From Leptolyngbya ohadii IS1 (GTDB lineage Bacteria; Cyanobacteriota; Cyanobacteriia; Elainellales; Elainellaceae), in assembly GCF_002215035.1 (NCBI RefSeq), contig NZ_NKFP01000006.1, positions 4,183,080-4,247,079 of the forward strand: 64,000 bases of DNA, given 5' to 3'. The notes beneath the pieces were generated by a model. The model was not told where the DNA came from, did no database searches, and saw only the letters and a list, made by a program, of their open reading frames with translations. The translations under genes and the position numbers were made by a program. Positions 47,274 to 57,006 of this stretch are shown piece after piece. How positions within the stretch are numbered: the stretch's first letter is position 1; every line of letters begins with the position of its first letter.

Positions 47274-48434
47274 ATGACAAACAGCCTTATGGACATGACA
47301 AACTCCCTTCAGCTAATGACCTACGACGAGCCAGATTTGCTCCACCATAATCCAATTGATCTGCGATCGATCGAGCAAGTCGAAGCGCAGTCAACGGCGG
47401 AAGATGGCGGAGTCATGGTCGAATTTGATTCCAACGAAATTGAGGAATTGTTAACCAACCCTGCCTCTGGATACCGCAAAACGGTGTCGGATGATGCAGT
47501 GGGAGCATTCTTCAAGGAAATGGCACGCTATCCGCTGCTGAAGCCCGATGAAGAGATTGAACTGGCACGGCGCGTTAAGTTCCTGGCAGATGTGGAAACG
47601 CTGCGGAACCGTCTGCAAAAGCAGCTTGGACAAGCCCCCACAAAGAAGGACATCGCGGCAGCTCTGGAACTGTCCGAACGGCAGCTTGAGCATCGGCTGT
47701 ATCTGAGCCGGGTGGCAAAACGGAAAATGATTCGCTCGAACCTGCGGCTGGTGGTGTCGATCGCCAAACGCTATTTGAACCGAGGCGTACCGTTCCTGGA
47801 TCTGATTCAGGAGGGGGCACTGGGGCTAAACCGCGCCACTGAAAAGTTTGATCCCGATAAGGGCTACAAGTTCTCAACCTATGCGTACTGGTGGATTCGC
47901 CAGGGGATCACCCGCACGATCGCCAATGATGCCCGCACGATTCGTCTGCCGATTCACATTGTCGAAAAGCTGAACAAGCTCAAAAAAGCGCACCGGGAAC
48001 TGCGGAAGGAACTCAACCGCAACCCCACGGAAGCGGAACTGGCGGAAGCTCTGGAAATGACTCCGGAACAGCTTCGTAATTTGCAGCAGGTTCGGCGGCG
48101 ATCGCTCTCCCTCAACCATAGAGTCGGTAAGGGCGAAGATACAGAACTGATGGAGCTGCTGGAAGACAACAGCACCCAATCGCCGGAAGCTCAGATGAGT
48201 GAAGCGATGATGCGCCAGGAAATCTACTCTGTATTAGGGGAAGTCCTGACGGAGCGGGAACGGGATATTATTGCGCTGCGCTATGGCCTGACCACGGGCG
48301 AAACCCATACTCTGGAGGAAGTTGGTGGCATCTTCAACCTGTCACGGGAGCGGGTGCGGCAAATTCAAACCAAAGCGATGCGGAAGCTGCGTCGTCCCCA
48401 GGTGGCGGCTCGTCTGAAAAGCTGGCTGCGGTAG
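47274..48434 (+). CDS. group 2 sigma-70 factor (RpoD/SigA family)
   Basis: 386 residues. Region 1.2 (VGAFFKEMARYPLLKPDEEI), region 2 (LRLVVSIAKRYLNRGVPFLD; GYKFSTYAYWWIRQGITR), region 3 and region 4 with the helix-turn-helix (HTLEEVGGIFNLSRERVRQI). No region 1.1, so it is a non-essential group 2 factor; the C-terminus (RRPQVAARLKSWLR) reminds me most of SigC, not confirmed. Redirects RNA polymerase under stress or nutrient change. The long leader hints at post-transcriptional control. ATG 47274; in-frame ATGs lie a few codons later. Confidence 0.92.
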   Translation: MTNSLMDMTNSLQLMTYDEPDLLHHNPIDLRSIEQVEAQSTAEDGGVMVEFDSNEIEELLTNPASGYRKTVSDDAVGAFFKEMARYPLLKPDEEIELARRVKFLADVETLRNRLQKQLGQAPTKKDIAAALELSERQLEHRLYLSRVAKRKMIRSNLRLVVSIAKRYLNRGVPFLDLIQEGALGLNRATEKFDPDKGYKFSTYAYWWIRQGITRTIANDARTIRLPIHIVEKLNKLKKAHRELRKELNRNPTEAELAEALEMTPEQLRNLQQVRRRSLSLNHRVGKGEDTELMELLEDNSTQSPEAQMSEAMMRQEIYSVLGEVLTERERDIIALRYGLTTGETHTLEEVGGIFNLSRERVRQIQTKAMRKLRRPQVAARLKSWLR

Positions 48435-48647
48435 GGGATTGCTGGATGGGTGAAGTCGGGTTTGCCAGACTGGGCGAGCAAGATGCCCATTTGACAAGAA
48501 ATTATCCCCAGGGAATTGGGGTGCGATCGGTCTCATGGATTGAGATTTATTCATTGAAGAGATGAATCGATCGCATTGATTCCTGTTCCGGATTGGGGGC
48601 ATAATCAATTGCCAAATTTCTAGCATTTTTGGATTGAAATCTGCCCC

Positions 48648-49148
48648 ATGACTTCTGCTCAACCCACCCAACTTTTGATCCGTGCGGCACAACCCAATGA
48701 CGTCGCGGATATTTTTGACTTGATTAAAGCTTTGGCGGAGTACGAAAAGCTGTCCCATCAGGTGACAGGCAATATTGAGCTGCTGAAGCAGCATTTGTTT
48801 GGCAATCGTCCCTGCATTGAGGCGATCGTGGCGGATATCGGCGGAAACTCTGTGGGGTTTGCTCTGTTTTTCACTAGCTATTCTACTTTTCTGACCAAGC
48901 CCGGACTCTATCTGGAAGATCTGTTTGTGCTGCCCGAATATCGGGGACAGGGGATCGGGAAGGCGCTACTCTCCCACCTTGCCAAACTGGTACGGGAGCG
49001 GGACTACGGACGACTGGAATGGAGTGTTTTAGACTGGAATGCTCCGGCGATCGGCTTTTATGAACGCATGGGGGCAACGGTGCTGCCCGACTGGAGAATC
49101 TGCCGCGTCACGGGTGAGGCGATCGGGCAACTGGCAGATAGGGATTAA
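48648..49148 (+). CDS. GNAT acetyltransferase, spermidine/diamine N-acetyltransferase-like
   Basis: 166 residues. GNAT fold with the acetyl-CoA loop EYRGQGIGKALLSHL preceded by GLYLEDLFVLP, and the late block WSVLDWNAPAIGFYERMGA. This combination is typical of SSAT-type polyamine N-acetyltransferases. Substrate not proven. Its stop overlaps the convergent histidine kinase stop by 4 bp. Confidence 0.82.
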   Translation: MTSAQPTQLLIRAAQPNDVADIFDLIKALAEYEKLSHQVTGNIELLKQHLFGNRPCIEAIVADIGGNSVGFALFFTSYSTFLTKPGLYLEDLFVLPEYRGQGIGKALLSHLAKLVRERDYGRLEWSVLDWNAPAIGFYERMGATVLPDWRICRVTGEAIGQLADRD

Positions 49149-50473
49149 GCGATCGAAATTCGGGATTCCGGGCGAGAACTGGGCAGCGTTACGGTAAAAG
49201 TCGTGCCCTGGTTAACGGTGCTTTCTAGCTGAATTTGTCCGTGGTGATTTTCGACGATGACTTTGGCAATCGCCAATCCCAGTCCCGATCCGGTAGTTTT
49301 GCCGCTGGTCTTGTTACCAGGGGAACTGCGGGCGGGATCAACGCGATAGAAGCGATCGAACAGGAGGGGCAGCGATTCTGTCGGGATGCCAATGCCCGTG
49401 TCCTTTACCTGGATTTGGAGGATGCCGTTGGGCTTCAGGCGTTGCAGCATGACTTCGACTTCGCCGTTTGCGGGGGTGTATTGGATTGCGTTACCAATCA
49501 GATTCGTGAACAGACGAGAAAGCTGATCCCGATCGCCCTGCATCCGGTAGCCTTCCTTATTCGTCGGGGGGTTGAAGCTGAGGGCAAGCTTTTTATCGGT
49601 GGCGATCGCCTGCTGTTCTTCGATGACTTCTTTGAGCAAATAATCCAGGTCGATCGGGTCGGACTTGAGGGGAGTAATGCCGCTGTCCTGCCGTGCCAGG
49701 AATAGTAGATCGTCTACCAGTCGTCCCAGGCGGCGCGTCAGCCGTTCGATCACCTGGAGCTGATCCTGCTGGAGCGAGGGATCGGGGTCGGCGAGGGCAA
49801 CCTGAACGTTGGTTTGAATAACGGCGATCGGGTTTCGCAGTTCGTGGGAAGCATCGGCGGTAAACTGGCGCAACCGCTGATAGGAATCCTTGACGGGGGC
49901 GATCGCCAAACCGGACAGCAGCCAGCCAATTCCGGCAACCGCGATCAAACCGGCAATCATCCAGAGGCTCAGGTCGAGCATCAATTGGCGCGTGGGTTTT
50001 GTCACCTCAAACCAGGGATGGCTGACCCGCAAATAGCCCAACACCTGCCGCCCTATCTGCACCCGCTGCGTCACCTGCCGGAGTAGCTGATCGTCCTGGA
50101 TTCGCACAGTTTCACCGCTGCTCGGACGCAAAGGCACATTGGGCGGAGTCGAGAAAGTAGACCACAGCACTTCCCCGGTGGGACTGAACCACTCCAGATC
50201 AATATGGTCATCCTCCACCGCTTCAGCATTGCTGCGAAAACTGGCTTCCAGGTTCACCTTCAGACGCGGATTCCCCAGCAGATCATCCGGATTCACAGGT
50301 TCGATCACGAGCGATCGCTGCACCACTTCCACGACATGGCTCAGAGTGTCATCAATGCGTTCAACCAGCGTGTTTCGCACGTAGGAATAAACGCCGATCG
50401 CAAACAGCAGCAGCAGAACCGCCGTTACCCCCGTGTACCAGATTGCCAGCCGTCGCCGCGTTGCCTGAAACAT
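49145..50473 (-). CDS. sensor histidine kinase
   Basis: 442 residues. TM1 (about 12-32), an extracytoplasmic sensor domain of about 130 residues, TM2 (about 165-190), then almost directly the dimerisation helix with DASHELRNPIAVIQTN (phosphorylated His), N box RLFTNLIGNAIQYTPANGE, G boxes VKDTGIGI and GSGLGLAIAKVIVENH. Any HAMP linker is very short. No response regulator is adjacent. It starts 17 bp after the uvrC stop and so is likely co-transcribed with a DNA-repair gene. Confidence 0.9.
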   Translation of the reverse strand: MFQATRRRLAIWYTGVTAVLLLLFAIGVYSYVRNTLVERIDDTLSHVVEVVQRSLVIEPVNPDDLLGNPRLKVNLEASFRSNAEAVEDDHIDLEWFSPTGEVLWSTFSTPPNVPLRPSSGETVRIQDDQLLRQVTQRVQIGRQVLGYLRVSHPWFEVTKPTRQLMLDLSLWMIAGLIAVAGIGWLLSGLAIAPVKDSYQRLRQFTADASHELRNPIAVIQTNVQVALADPDPSLQQDQLQVIERLTRRLGRLVDDLLFLARQDSGITPLKSDPIDLDYLLKEVIEEQQAIATDKKLALSFNPPTNKEGYRMQGDRDQLSRLFTNLIGNAIQYTPANGEVEVMLQRLKPNGILQIQVKDTGIGIPTESLPLLFDRFYRVDPARSSPGNKTSGKTTGSGLGLAIAKVIVENHHGQIQLESTVNQGTTFTVTLPSSRPESRISIA

Positions 50474-50490
50474 ACCCTAGCTTTCCTTGC

Positions 50491-52413
50491 CTAGCTTCCC
50501 GAAGATGCGACAACTTCTTCCAGATCTTCCATTGAGTGAGGCTCAGGATGGAAGTAGTCATAAATCTGCTGCGCCAGCTTGGGACCGATGCCCGGAACCT
50601 CGGCAATTTGCTTGGGACTTGCTTCCCGCAGATAGTCGATCGATCGAAAATGCGCCAGCAGCTCTTTTTGCCGATGGTGTCCCAGACCGGGAATCTCGTC
50701 CAGGCGGGAACGTTTCATGCGATCGCTGCGCTGCTGGCGGTGGAAGCTGACGGCAAATCGGTGTGCCTCGTCTCGGAGGCGACGGAGCAACTGCACTCCG
50801 GGCTGTTCCGCTTCGGTCTGCAAAGGCAGGGACTCACCGGGCAGGAAAATCTCCTCTCGCTGCTTCGCCAAACTGACGACCTTCACATCCTCCAGCAAAT
50901 TCATCTCTCGCAGTACTTCCACCACCGCAGAAAGCTGCCCCTTACCGCCATCGATCATCACCAGATCCGGAAAGTCGGGATTGCCGATGCGCTTGGTATT
51001 TGGGTCTTGGGCGTACTTGCGGAACCGTCGTCGAATCACCTCCGCCATACTCGCGAAGTCATCCGAGTGACCCGATCGCACCGTGGGATTCTTGATTTTG
51101 TAGTGGCGATAGTGCTGCTTGCCGGGAAGTCCATCGATAAAGACGACCTGGGAGGCAACCGCATCCGATCCCTGAATGTGGGAAATATCGTAGCCCTCGA
51201 TCCGGTGGGGCAGGTCGGGCAAATCCAGAACCGTCGCCAGATCCAGCATTGCCTGATTGTTGCGATCGGCAAATCGCTGGGTTCGGGCAAGCTCATATCC
51301 GGCATTCCGCTCGACCATTTCGATCAGGTCGGCTTTGGTTTGACGCTGCGGCACGTAGATAGACACCTTGCGACCCCGGCGATCGCTCAGGAACTCTGCC
51401 AGCATTTCGTGTTCCGGCAGTTCGTGCTGCGTCAGAATCTCCGCCGGAATTTCCACCGGATCAACTGTCGAGAAGTGGTCTTCCAGAACCCGCTGCAAGA
51501 TGGCTCCCGGCGTACCGGACTGGGCATCCGCCACAAATCCTAAGCGACCCACGAGACGACCCGCCCGAATCTGAAAGAGCTGCACACAGGCATGGTGATC
51601 GTCTGCCATCAGGGCGATCGCATCCCTGGAAACGGTATCGTCCGGCAGTGCCACCTTTTGATCGGCGGTGAGTGCCTGGAGTCCCTTAATCTGATCCCGT
51701 AAACGCGCGGCATACTCAAAGTCCAGCGCCTCAGCGGCTTTCTCCATGTGCTGCGTCAAGATATCCTCCAGCTCGCCCGTCCGTCCCTGGAAGATCATCG
51801 CCACCCGCTGCATCATCTTGCGGTAGTCTTCAACGTTGACCAATTTCTGGCAAACGCCCAGACAGCGACCGATATCGTAATTCAGACAGGGACGATCCTT
51901 ATACAAAGGCTGGGGACGCTGACGCAACGGAAAGATCCGCTTCACTAATCGCAGCGTACTCCTCAGCGCATGAACATCCACATAGGGACCGTAATAGCGA
52001 TCCTGCGCCTTATTCGATCGCCGATTGCGCGTGATAAAAATGCGGGGATATTCCTCTGACCAGGTAATGCACAGATAGGGATACTTCTTGTCGTCCTTGA
52101 GCAGCACGTTGAAGTGAGGTTGATGCTGCTTAATCAGGTTTGCCTCTAGCGCCAGTGCCTCGGCTTCGGTGTCGGTGACGATAAACTCAATGTCTACCAC
52201 CTGCCGCACCATCAGGGCGATCCGCTCATTGTGACCGCTGTTCTCCCGGAAATAGGAGCGCACCCGTGCCCGCAGTTTCTTGGATTTGCCAATGTAAATG
52301 ATGCGATCGTCTCCATCGCGCATGAAATAAACGCCCGGCTCAGGGGGAATCTCTTTCAGGCGGGCTTCCAGGCGATCGGGGTCTTTGACGAGGGGGGTGG
52401 GTTTGGTGGTCAC
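50491..52413 (-). CDS. uvrC: excinuclease ABC subunit C
   Basis: 640 residues. GIY-YIG nuclease ([20 protein letters not shown]) for the 3' incision, UVR domain ([17 protein letters not shown]) that binds UvrB, RNase H-like nuclease ([20 protein letters not shown]) for the 5' incision, and C-terminal tandem helix-hairpin-helix ([38 protein letters not shown]). Start codon is GTG 52413. Nucleotide excision repair. Confidence 0.96.
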   Translation of the reverse strand: MTTKPTPLVKDPDRLEARLKEIPPEPGVYFMRDGDDRIIYIGKSKKLRARVRSYFRENSGHNERIALMVRQVVDIEFIVTDTEAEALALEANLIKQHQPHFNVLLKDDKKYPYLCITWSEEYPRIFITRNRRSNKAQDRYYGPYVDVHALRSTLRLVKRIFPLRQRPQPLYKDRPCLNYDIGRCLGVCQKLVNVEDYRKMMQRVAMIFQGRTGELEDILTQHMEKAAEALDFEYAARLRDQIKGLQALTADQKVALPDDTVSRDAIALMADDHHACVQLFQIRAGRLVGRLGFVADAQSGTPGAILQRVLEDHFSTVDPVEIPAEILTQHELPEHEMLAEFLSDRRGRKVSIYVPQRQTKADLIEMVERNAGYELARTQRFADRNNQAMLDLATVLDLPDLPHRIEGYDISHIQGSDAVASQVVFIDGLPGKQHYRHYKIKNPTVRSGHSDDFASMAEVIRRRFRKYAQDPNTKRIGNPDFPDLVMIDGGKGQLSAVVEVLREMNLLEDVKVVSLAKQREEIFLPGESLPLQTEAEQPGVQLLRRLRDEAHRFAVSFHRQQRSDRMKRSRLDEIPGLGHHRQKELLAHFRSIDYLREASPKQIAEVPGIGPKLAQQIYDYFHPEPHSMEDLEEVVASSGS

Positions 52414-52445
52414 GGGCGATCGAGAGGGGGAGCGAGGGGGCAGAG

Positions 52446-52477
52446 AGCAGGGGAGCAGGGGAGCAGGGGAGCAGGGG
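52446..52477. repeat. tandem 8-bp repeat, G-quadruplex-like
   Basis: Four perfect copies of AGCAGGGG, 33 bp upstream of the uvrC start codon. Four G4 runs with 4-nt AGCA loops on the plus (uvrC template) strand. The neighbourhood also has G-rich GAGGGGGAGCGAGGGGG. Confidence 0.85.
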
Positions 52478-52596
52478 AAATTTTGCTCAGGATGATTTAG
52501 TCAAAGAGGGCTAAGAGCATCCGTACTTTTAGGATACTGCGATCGGCTATCCTGTGCCGAGGGGGAATGTCCGATGAGGGATGGGAGGAGAGTTCG

Positions 52597-53268
52597 CTAA
52601 TCTTCAAGAATATTCGCCGCCTTGACCGCTACTGCATGAAAGACTGATTGAGCATTCAAATACCATTTGTTCCACTGCGGCGGAGCCAAACTTGGAATGA
52701 CGATAATTGTCGTCTGATTTTGCTGGGCTATGGCTAAGTTGTTTGGGTCACTCGACGGACAGGGAAGATTAAGGCTGAGCAATGAAGAGAGCGTTTTTTT
52801 AGTCTCGGCTCCATGAGCGATCAAAATTCTTGGATGTATCGCTTCGATTAAATAGAGAAATATTTCTGATCCGCGCAGAATTCCGCCAGAATGCTCCACT
52901 AGCCGTAAATCATCACTCATCGGAGTGGAATAGCATATCACGTTCGTTTCAACGATATTGTTTACGCCGTTGAGCCTGAGAACTTGCCTCAGTTTGTCAA
53001 TATTTTTCCGAGTAGGAGACGAACCCTTTCCCTGAATATCGTTTAGCTCATCGTACACTTTGCGGCAGGTCTGACCGTTCCTGTTAAAAAGACCATCCAG
53101 GTGTCTTTGATGCGTTATGCGGTCTTCGCTATATCCTCTTGCCTGATTTCTTCCAACAATAAATACATCAGCATCCAGTGGATTCGTTAAGTCTGTCATC
53201 CACGGTCTGGGATATTGCCCGTTTAGCGGCAGAGTGAGCTTAGAGATTACGGTTTCAAATTCATTCAT
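52597..53268 (-). CDS. uracil-DNA glycosylase superfamily-like protein (tentative)
   Basis: 223 residues. Pattern: DADVFIVGRNQARGY (position of UDG motif A, water-activating loop), TNVICYSTPMSDDLR, ILIAHGAETKKTL and IIVIPSLAPPQWNKW (position of the C-terminal motif B). The order and spacing resemble the UDG superfamily, but the exact catalytic residues are not canonical. The gene is AT-richer than its neighbours, suggesting transfer. It sits between uvrC and an unusual protease. Could instead be an unrelated alpha/beta protein. Confidence 0.5.
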   Translation of the reverse strand: MNEFETVISKLTLPLNGQYPRPWMTDLTNPLDADVFIVGRNQARGYSEDRITHQRHLDGLFNRNGQTCRKVYDELNDIQGKGSSPTRKNIDKLRQVLRLNGVNNIVETNVICYSTPMSDDLRLVEHSGGILRGSEIFLYLIEAIHPRILIAHGAETKKTLSSLLSLNLPCPSSDPNNLAIAQQNQTTIIVIPSLAPPQWNKWYLNAQSVFHAVAVKAANILED

Positions 53269-53439
53269 AGGAAGGGCAAAGTTGGGCGATCGAACTCAGA
53301 ACCGCAGATTCAATGGCTGTTGAGGTGGGGTAGAACTTGAAGGGCAAGCAAGATGCCCACCCCACAAGAATTTCAGCTTATGAGACTCTTTTGCAAGGAT
53401 TATGCAAGGAGGAGTTTTTCAGCAGAATTGGCTTCGTTT

Positions 53440-54714
53440 TTATTCTTCGTCCTCCTCGCTATATTCTTCTTCGTCATTTTCATATTCTTCCTCGTCTTCG
53501 TCATTTTCATATTCTTCCTCGTCTTCGTCTTCCTCGCTATATTTCTCCTCTTCTTCTTCCTCCTCTTCCTCGCTATGTTCCTCCTCTTCCTCCTCTTCGG
53601 CGCTTGCGTCGGACTCTATGTAGTAGTCGTAGTCTTCGTCGATCGCATAGCCTTCGCAGAGTGCATCTAGTTCTTCCAGAAATTCGGTTGGATCATCGAT
53701 CGTCAAATCAAAGTTTGTGATGTGGACGATATAATCCTCGTCGGTTTCTTCTTCCTCGTAGTCGAAATAATAGTCTTCTTCAGTTCCGATATAGTTCTGG
53801 CAGAGGGAATCCAGGTCGCTAATGAAGCCTTCGGAGTCGGTGGTGCGAACGTAGAAATCGTAGAGCAGGAGCGATCCTGCATCGGCAAATACCGAGTCTC
53901 CCCCTTCCCACACATCCGAACTGAAGTCCAGATCGCTGACGGCTTTGATAATCCAGGAGTCGTGCCCGTTGTAGTCCGGGTGCATCACGTAGTCGTAGGG
54001 AATGTAGCAGTAGCCGCGATCGCCCCAGGCAGCGCCCCAGGAGTTCCGCACGATAAACATCCGGTCTTTGTCGGAATAGCCGACGCAGAGCATCGCGTGC
54101 CAGCCGTGGGTTTCCCGCACGTTGTCTGATTTCTTGGGCATGGGAACCCGTCCCCGGTTGCGAGTGGCTTCATCGAACGACTCGAAGGTATTGAGTGCAA
54201 AGGCGATCGGATAGCCTTCCGCCAGGGTATGCCGCCAGAGATCCAGATTGGTTTCAATAAATTCGGCTTCGGTGATGGTAAAATTTGCCGCCTGTTCGTA
54301 TGCCTCGACGTGGGGTTCTTCGCAAATCAGCGACTCATCGTTTGCCCAGAGGTCTTCGCAGCAGGCTCCGTACTGAACCAGGCTATCGATCGCGCAATTC
54401 ATCTGGGAGCCGCCATCCTCCTGTTCCTCGCCCATCTGGGCACGGGCATTGTAGTAAACAAACAGACGGCTGACATTGCCCGCTTCCCCTAACTCCCGCT
54501 TCGCCAGATATTCGTAGGCTCCCACAAAAGCATTGGCAACACAGCTATTGCCGACCTGCTCCTCCACGTCGGTCATGTGCTTCCGCAGATCGACTCTGGG
54601 CGGGAGTTGATCAGCTCGGAAGCGATCACTGTGGTGATATTTTGTTCCTTCCGGTTTCTGTCCAGCCCGATAGCCGCCAATCCGATATTTCCGCTGCGGT
54701 GCGCTCAAGACCAT
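53440..54714 (-). CDS. papain-like (C1) cysteine protease with polyacidic tail
   Basis: 424 residues, no signal peptide. Catalytic domain (about 40-265): oxyanion Gln and nucleophile Cys in VEEQVGNSCVANAFVGAYEY, His in THGWHAMLCVGYSDKDRMF, Asn in VRNSWGAAWGDRGY. No propeptide of the eukaryotic type; a 40-residue basic N-terminus precedes it. Residues about 285-375 hold two related 40-residue units (DLDSLCQNYIGTEEDYYFDY; ELDALCEGYAIDEDYDYYIE). The last 50 residues are almost all Glu/Asp with Tyr/Ser. An intracellular peptidase; targets unknown. Confidence 0.85.
   Translation of the reverse strand: MVLSAPQRKYRIGGYRAGQKPEGTKYHHSDRFRADQLPPRVDLRKHMTDVEEQVGNSCVANAFVGAYEYLAKRELGEAGNVSRLFVYYNARAQMGEEQEDGGSQMNCAIDSLVQYGACCEDLWANDESLICEEPHVEAYEQAANFTITEAEFIETNLDLWRHTLAEGYPIAFALNTFESFDEATRNRGRVPMPKKSDNVRETHGWHAMLCVGYSDKDRMFIVRNSWGAAWGDRGYCYIPYDYVMHPDYNGHDSWIIKAVSDLDFSSDVWEGGDSVFADAGSLLLYDFYVRTTDSEGFISDLDSLCQNYIGTEEDYYFDYEEEETDEDYIVHITNFDLTIDDPTEFLEELDALCEGYAIDEDYDYYIESDASAEEEEEEEHSEEEEEEEEEKYSEEDEDEEEYENDEDEEEYENDEEEYSEEDEE
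53472..53525. repeat. perfect 27-bp tandem duplication in the acidic tail
   Basis: Two identical 27-bp units encode the nine-residue acidic repeat (DEDEEEYEN) twice in the protease C-terminus, so tail length probably varies between strains. Confidence 0.85.
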
Positions 54715-54866
54715 GCCTGTATTTCCTCTTTAGCTCAGGGAATTTTCCTGAAACTAAAGTGCCCAGGCAGATCGATCGCCTCACCTTCAGCGGTGAAAAT
54801 TTAGGCTTCCATTAGGCTTCCGCAGTTATAAAAAGATTTCTAGAGGCTTAGATCGGAGGACTTGCC

Positions 54867-55469
54867 TCATACGAACGATCGCGCATCAAGCACCTGCCCC
54901 GTAATCGGTTCCTCGATCGCCTTCAGATACGCCTTAGCCACCGTTGCCGCCGGGAGTCCTTGCGGTTCGGTCATGCCTCTTGCTGCCAGCGTTTCCGATA
55001 CCCAGGGCGGACTGACCACGTTAATCCGAATGCCGCGCGGAAGTTCCAGAGCTGCTACTCGCGCAAAGCCCTCTAAGCCTGCGTTCACCAGACTGATCGC
55101 CGCACTGCCAGGCATCGGTTCGTTTGCCAGCACCCCGCTCGTCAGGACGATCGCCCCATTGTCCGTCAGGTAGGGCGCACCGAGACGCACCAGATTCACC
55201 TGACCCATGAGTTTATTCGCGAGGCTGAACTGGAAATCCTCGTCGCTGAGATCACCGAGGGGCTTAAAGCGAGCCTGACCCGTGGCGCTAATCAGGGCAT
55301 CGAAGGGAGCAACAGATTCTAGAAGCTTTTTGATTGAGCTTTGATCCAGGATATCTACCGGATAGTCACTGCTCGATCGCGAAGCTCCTATGACCTCATG
55401 GCGATCGGACAATGCTTCTAACACGGCTTTGCCGATCGTTCCCGTTGCGCCGACAACGATGATTTTCAT
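54867..55469 (-). CDS. short-chain dehydrogenase/reductase
   Basis: 200 residues. Nucleotide-binding MKIIVVGATGTIGKAVLEAL, NAG-like LISATGQARFKPLG, catalytic Ser in VLTSGVLANEP; the usual YxxxK is not present at its place (segment GSAAISLVNAGLEGFARVAA), as in a subgroup of short SDRs. Begins 7 bp after the GMC oxidoreductase and is probably co-transcribed. Substrate unknown. Confidence 0.82.
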   Translation of the reverse strand: MKIIVVGATGTIGKAVLEALSDRHEVIGASRSSSDYPVDILDQSSIKKLLESVAPFDALISATGQARFKPLGDLSDEDFQFSLANKLMGQVNLVRLGAPYLTDNGAIVLTSGVLANEPMPGSAAISLVNAGLEGFARVAALELPRGIRINVVSPPWVSETLAARGMTEPQGLPAATVAKAYLKAIEEPITGQVLDARSFV

Positions 55470-55476
55470 TTTGCTT

Positions 55477-56985
55477 TTAACCCCCCAATCGATCGATCAA
55501 ATGATCGCCCACTCTCAGCGCATTCGCCATCACAGTTAACGCTGGACTGACGCTCGTATTAGCGGGGAAGAAACTGCTGTCTACCACATAGAGATTATCA
55601 ACCTCATGGGCGCGACAGTTCAGATCCAACACAGAATTTTCAGGATCTTCGCCAAACCGACAGGTTCCACACTGGTGAGCGACCACGGACATCGGCATAT
55701 CGCTGCGGGGATGGGTTGCGCCGCGTGTAAACATCGAAGGCTGGGCAGATTCGACACTTCGCATCACGTCAAACCATTTGTAGACGAGGCGATCGTGTGC
55801 CTCTACATTATTTGCCGTGTATTCCACGCGCAGTCTGCCGTTGAGATAGTAAACGCGATTGTCGGGATTCGGTAAATCCTCTGTTTGAATCCACCAGCCG
55901 ATCGAGTGAGTGGCTAACTGCCGCAAACCAAAGTTGGGAAAGAAGCGGGACAAACCGGAGAGAATGGGCGGAGCCTCAGAAAAAAGAACGTCCTGGAAGA
56001 TGCCGCCGGAGTTCTGGATATGACCCATTGGATAGGGAAACTGATCCGTGCCCCAGTAGAAATCGTTAATGCCGATCGTGCGGGGGAACATTCCCGAATT
56101 CGCGTCTGAGGTGAGCTGCACAACGACCGATAGGAGCTGCTTCATCAAATTGCGCCCCACCTGACCGGAACCGTTCGCCAGTCCGTTTGGATGCTTGTCG
56201 TTGAGCGATCGCAGCAACAGTGCCGCCGAATTAATTGCACCGCAGGCAACCACGACGATATGCCCCATGAACAGGTAATCCTGTCCGCTGACCTTCGCCT
56301 GCACCGCTTTGACCTCCCTGCCCGATGGATTGGTATGCAGCCAGACGACCTCCGCCGACGTTCGCAGCGTCACATTTTCCGATTCCGCAGCAGGCGTAAT
56401 GCCCGTATCTTCAGCGTCCGTTCTGCCGTGATCCCCTAAGCCGATCGGCAAATGCGACGGATGAAGTCCCTGCTTCGAGAGGGTATCAAATACGGGCTGG
56501 AGAAACGGCTCATTCTGGACGGGGGGTTGGGGGTAGTCCTCGCTGTGGGGTGGCTCTGTGGGGTCTTCGCCCGATCGCCCGTGAACGTTGTACAGCTTTT
56601 CTGCTTCGGTGTAGTACGGCTCAAAGTCGGCATATTTCAATCCCCACTCTGGCGATAGTCCATCTTGATGCGGCACGGCTTCAAAATCCCGCTCACGCAT
56701 TCGCATCAGCACCCCATACCAGAGCTTTGTGTTACCGCCCACGCCGTATTTAGTCTGGGGATGAAACGGCTCTCCGGCTTTGTCGAACCAGGGTTCCGGG
56801 GCGTGGAACTGCTCCTTCTTAAAAACGTCCGTATCGGTGAGTTCGGAACTTTCCCCGTAGGTCAATTCGCCTCGCTCTAAAATCAAAATCTTCTTTCCGG
56901 TAGGAGCCAGCTTTCGCGCCAGCGTTCCGCCCCCTGCCCCTGTGCCGATGATAATTACGTCGTAAACCTGATCGTCAATAATCAT
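55477..56985 (-). CDS. GMC-family FAD oxidoreductase
   Basis: 502 residues. FAD-binding DVIIIGTGAGGGTLARKLA, a GGNTKLWYGVLMRMR block, and a C-terminal VVAHQCGTCRFGEDPENSVLDL with LYVVDSSFFPANTSVSPALT, which carries the GMC active-site histidine region. Oxidises an alcohol, sugar or sterol-like substrate; acceptor unknown. It starts 21 bp after the oxidase subunit III gene, suggesting that electrons could pass to quinone and the oxidase (inference). Confidence 0.88.
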   Translation of the reverse strand: MIIDDQVYDVIIIGTGAGGGTLARKLAPTGKKILILERGELTYGESSELTDTDVFKKEQFHAPEPWFDKAGEPFHPQTKYGVGGNTKLWYGVLMRMRERDFEAVPHQDGLSPEWGLKYADFEPYYTEAEKLYNVHGRSGEDPTEPPHSEDYPQPPVQNEPFLQPVFDTLSKQGLHPSHLPIGLGDHGRTDAEDTGITPAAESENVTLRTSAEVVWLHTNPSGREVKAVQAKVSGQDYLFMGHIVVVACGAINSAALLLRSLNDKHPNGLANGSGQVGRNLMKQLLSVVVQLTSDANSGMFPRTIGINDFYWGTDQFPYPMGHIQNSGGIFQDVLFSEAPPILSGLSRFFPNFGLRQLATHSIGWWIQTEDLPNPDNRVYYLNGRLRVEYTANNVEAHDRLVYKWFDVMRSVESAQPSMFTRGATHPRSDMPMSVVAHQCGTCRFGEDPENSVLDLNCRAHEVDNLYVVDSSFFPANTSVSPALTVMANALRVGDHLIDRLGG

Positions 56986-57006
56986 GACTTTCCTCTTGCC
57001 TGCTGC

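Noticed and set aside
53353-53720. Plus-strand frames rich in Phe/Leu or Ser/Tyr
   Set aside because: They are the complement of the Glu/Asp-coding tail of the papain-like protease.
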